This document shows positions 7,124 through 7,555 of a DNA stretch of 7,555 bases, piece by piece. Source of the DNA: Bacteroidales bacterium (GTDB taxonomy: Bacteria; Bacteroidota; Bacteroidia; Bacteroidales; GCA-2748055); the NCBI GenBank assembly GCA_029934875.1, contig JAOZLK010000002.1, positions 16,168 through 23,722 on the forward strand, given 5' to 3'. The notes beneath the pieces are model-generated. The model did no database searches. It was not told where the DNA came from and saw nothing but the letters and a program-made list of their open reading frames with translations. Each line of letters starts with the position of its first letter. Within the stretch, counting starts at the first letter, position 1. The position numbers and the translations under genes were made by a program.

Positions 7124-7555
7124 CATCAAGGGTTTCCCTGATTTGTTCATGTTGCATCCAGAATTTTGTTTCCACCAGCTCCAATAACTCCATAAACTCC
7201 GGATTATCGAGCATGCCATCAATAAGGGGATCAATTTTCAAGAAAAGGAAGGTCCAGTAGTGATAATCTTGCTCTTGTGAGAATAGCTTCATCTCCTCTA
7301 CGGCTTTTTCTGAGTTGCCTTGGTATGCATTGTAGACAGCCAGACCCAGATGTTTATAGATGGAGTTGTCATGCTCCACATAGACTTTGTATTTTTCAAA
7401 CAACTCGCTGGATTGATCAATCATCCCCAGTTTTGAACACACAAGAGCAATCTTAATATCTTCAGTCCTGTATATATCCAGATCGTAAGCCGCTTTCATC
7501 TCCAGGAACTTCTTGTAATAGATCCATGAGCGTTCATAATCTCTCTGGTAATAAT
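7107..7555 (-). CDS. C-terminal part of a TPR-repeat protein, probably a transcription regulator (runs off right edge)
   Basis: The frame is open from base 7555 to the TGA at 7107-7109, giving 148 visible residues. The internal ATG at 7499 is not the start, because the frame continues upstream as YYQRDYERSWIYYKKFLE before it. TPR-like helix pairs are seen at about 33-59 (IKIALVCSKLGMIDQSSELF and on) and 69-93 (LGLAVYNAYQGNSEKAVEEM and on). Then comes KIDPLIDGMLDNPEFMELLE (about 106-125), resembling the D-P-x-x-D-x-x-x-x-x-P-x-F motif at the end of many TPR-bearing regulators and adenylate cyclase-like proteins. The protein ends TLDEKGLL. In Bacteroidetes such ends often belong to AraC-type or winged-helix HTH proteins with TPR sensors, but no DNA-binding domain is in the window, so regulator is an inference. 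It shares the susC operon's strand and lies upstream of it, separated by the Spy-like gene; it could control the operon, but nothing shown here proves it. Confidence 0.65.
   Translation of the reverse strand, partial: YYQRDYERSWIYYKKFLEMKAAYDLDIYRTEDIKIALVCSKLGMIDQSSELFEKYKVYVEHDNSIYKHLGLAVYNAYQGNSEKAVEEMKLFSQEQDYHYWTFLFLKIDPLIDGMLDNPEFMELLELVETKFWMQHEQIRETLDEKGLL

Noticed and set aside
1..7555. CRISPR arrays, tRNA or rRNA genes, insertion-sequence ends, attachment sites
   Set aside because: No spaced direct repeats, cloverleaf-like sequence, transposase motifs or paired terminal inverted repeats were seen on either strand.

Overview
The window looks like chromosomal DNA from a Bacteroidetes (Bacteroidota) bacterium. 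The evidence is a SusC/SusD outer-membrane glycan-uptake pair, lipoprotein signal peptides, A-rich start regions without a Shine-Dalgarno sequence, and a match to the Bacteroidetes -7 promoter box (TAnnTTTG). The species cannot be named from this sequence.

Layout, right to left along the minus strand. The right edge (7107-7555) holds the C-terminal part of a TPR-repeat protein that resembles the sensory end of a cytoplasmic transcription regulator. It converges on a small plus-strand gene (6619-7083) for a secreted helical protein, probably Spy/CpxP-like. A 634-base gap (5985-6618) follows and carries the likely promoter of the main operon. The operon is susC-like (2955-5984), then susD-like (1397-2935), then a lipoprotein with an Ig-like and a LamG/concanavalin A-like domain (292-1368). 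The gaps between these genes are 19 and 28 bases. A strong hairpin terminator (209-241) comes next, followed 35 bases later by the start of another minus-strand lipoprotein gene (1-173) that runs off the left edge.

How the genes work together: the SusD-like lipoprotein and the SusC-like TonB-dependent channel should form the usual lid-and-barrel importer for a glycan or other oligomer. The Ig-LamG lipoprotein sits where SusE/SusF or other surface glycan-binding proteins normally sit and is probably an accessory surface binder. No glycoside hydrolase, lyase, sulfatase, ECF sigma or anti-sigma gene is visible, so the substrate cannot be deduced. The SusC-like protein has no N-terminal STN signalling domain, so control through a trans-envelope anti-sigma factor is not expected. 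The partial TPR regulator is a possible but unproven controller.

No clearly new system is visible. The points most worth a second look are the terminator placed inside an otherwise co-directional lipoprotein cluster, the unrecognised lipoprotein family at the left edge, and the gene-poor gap upstream of the susC-like gene, which contains an open frame and a palindrome of unknown meaning.
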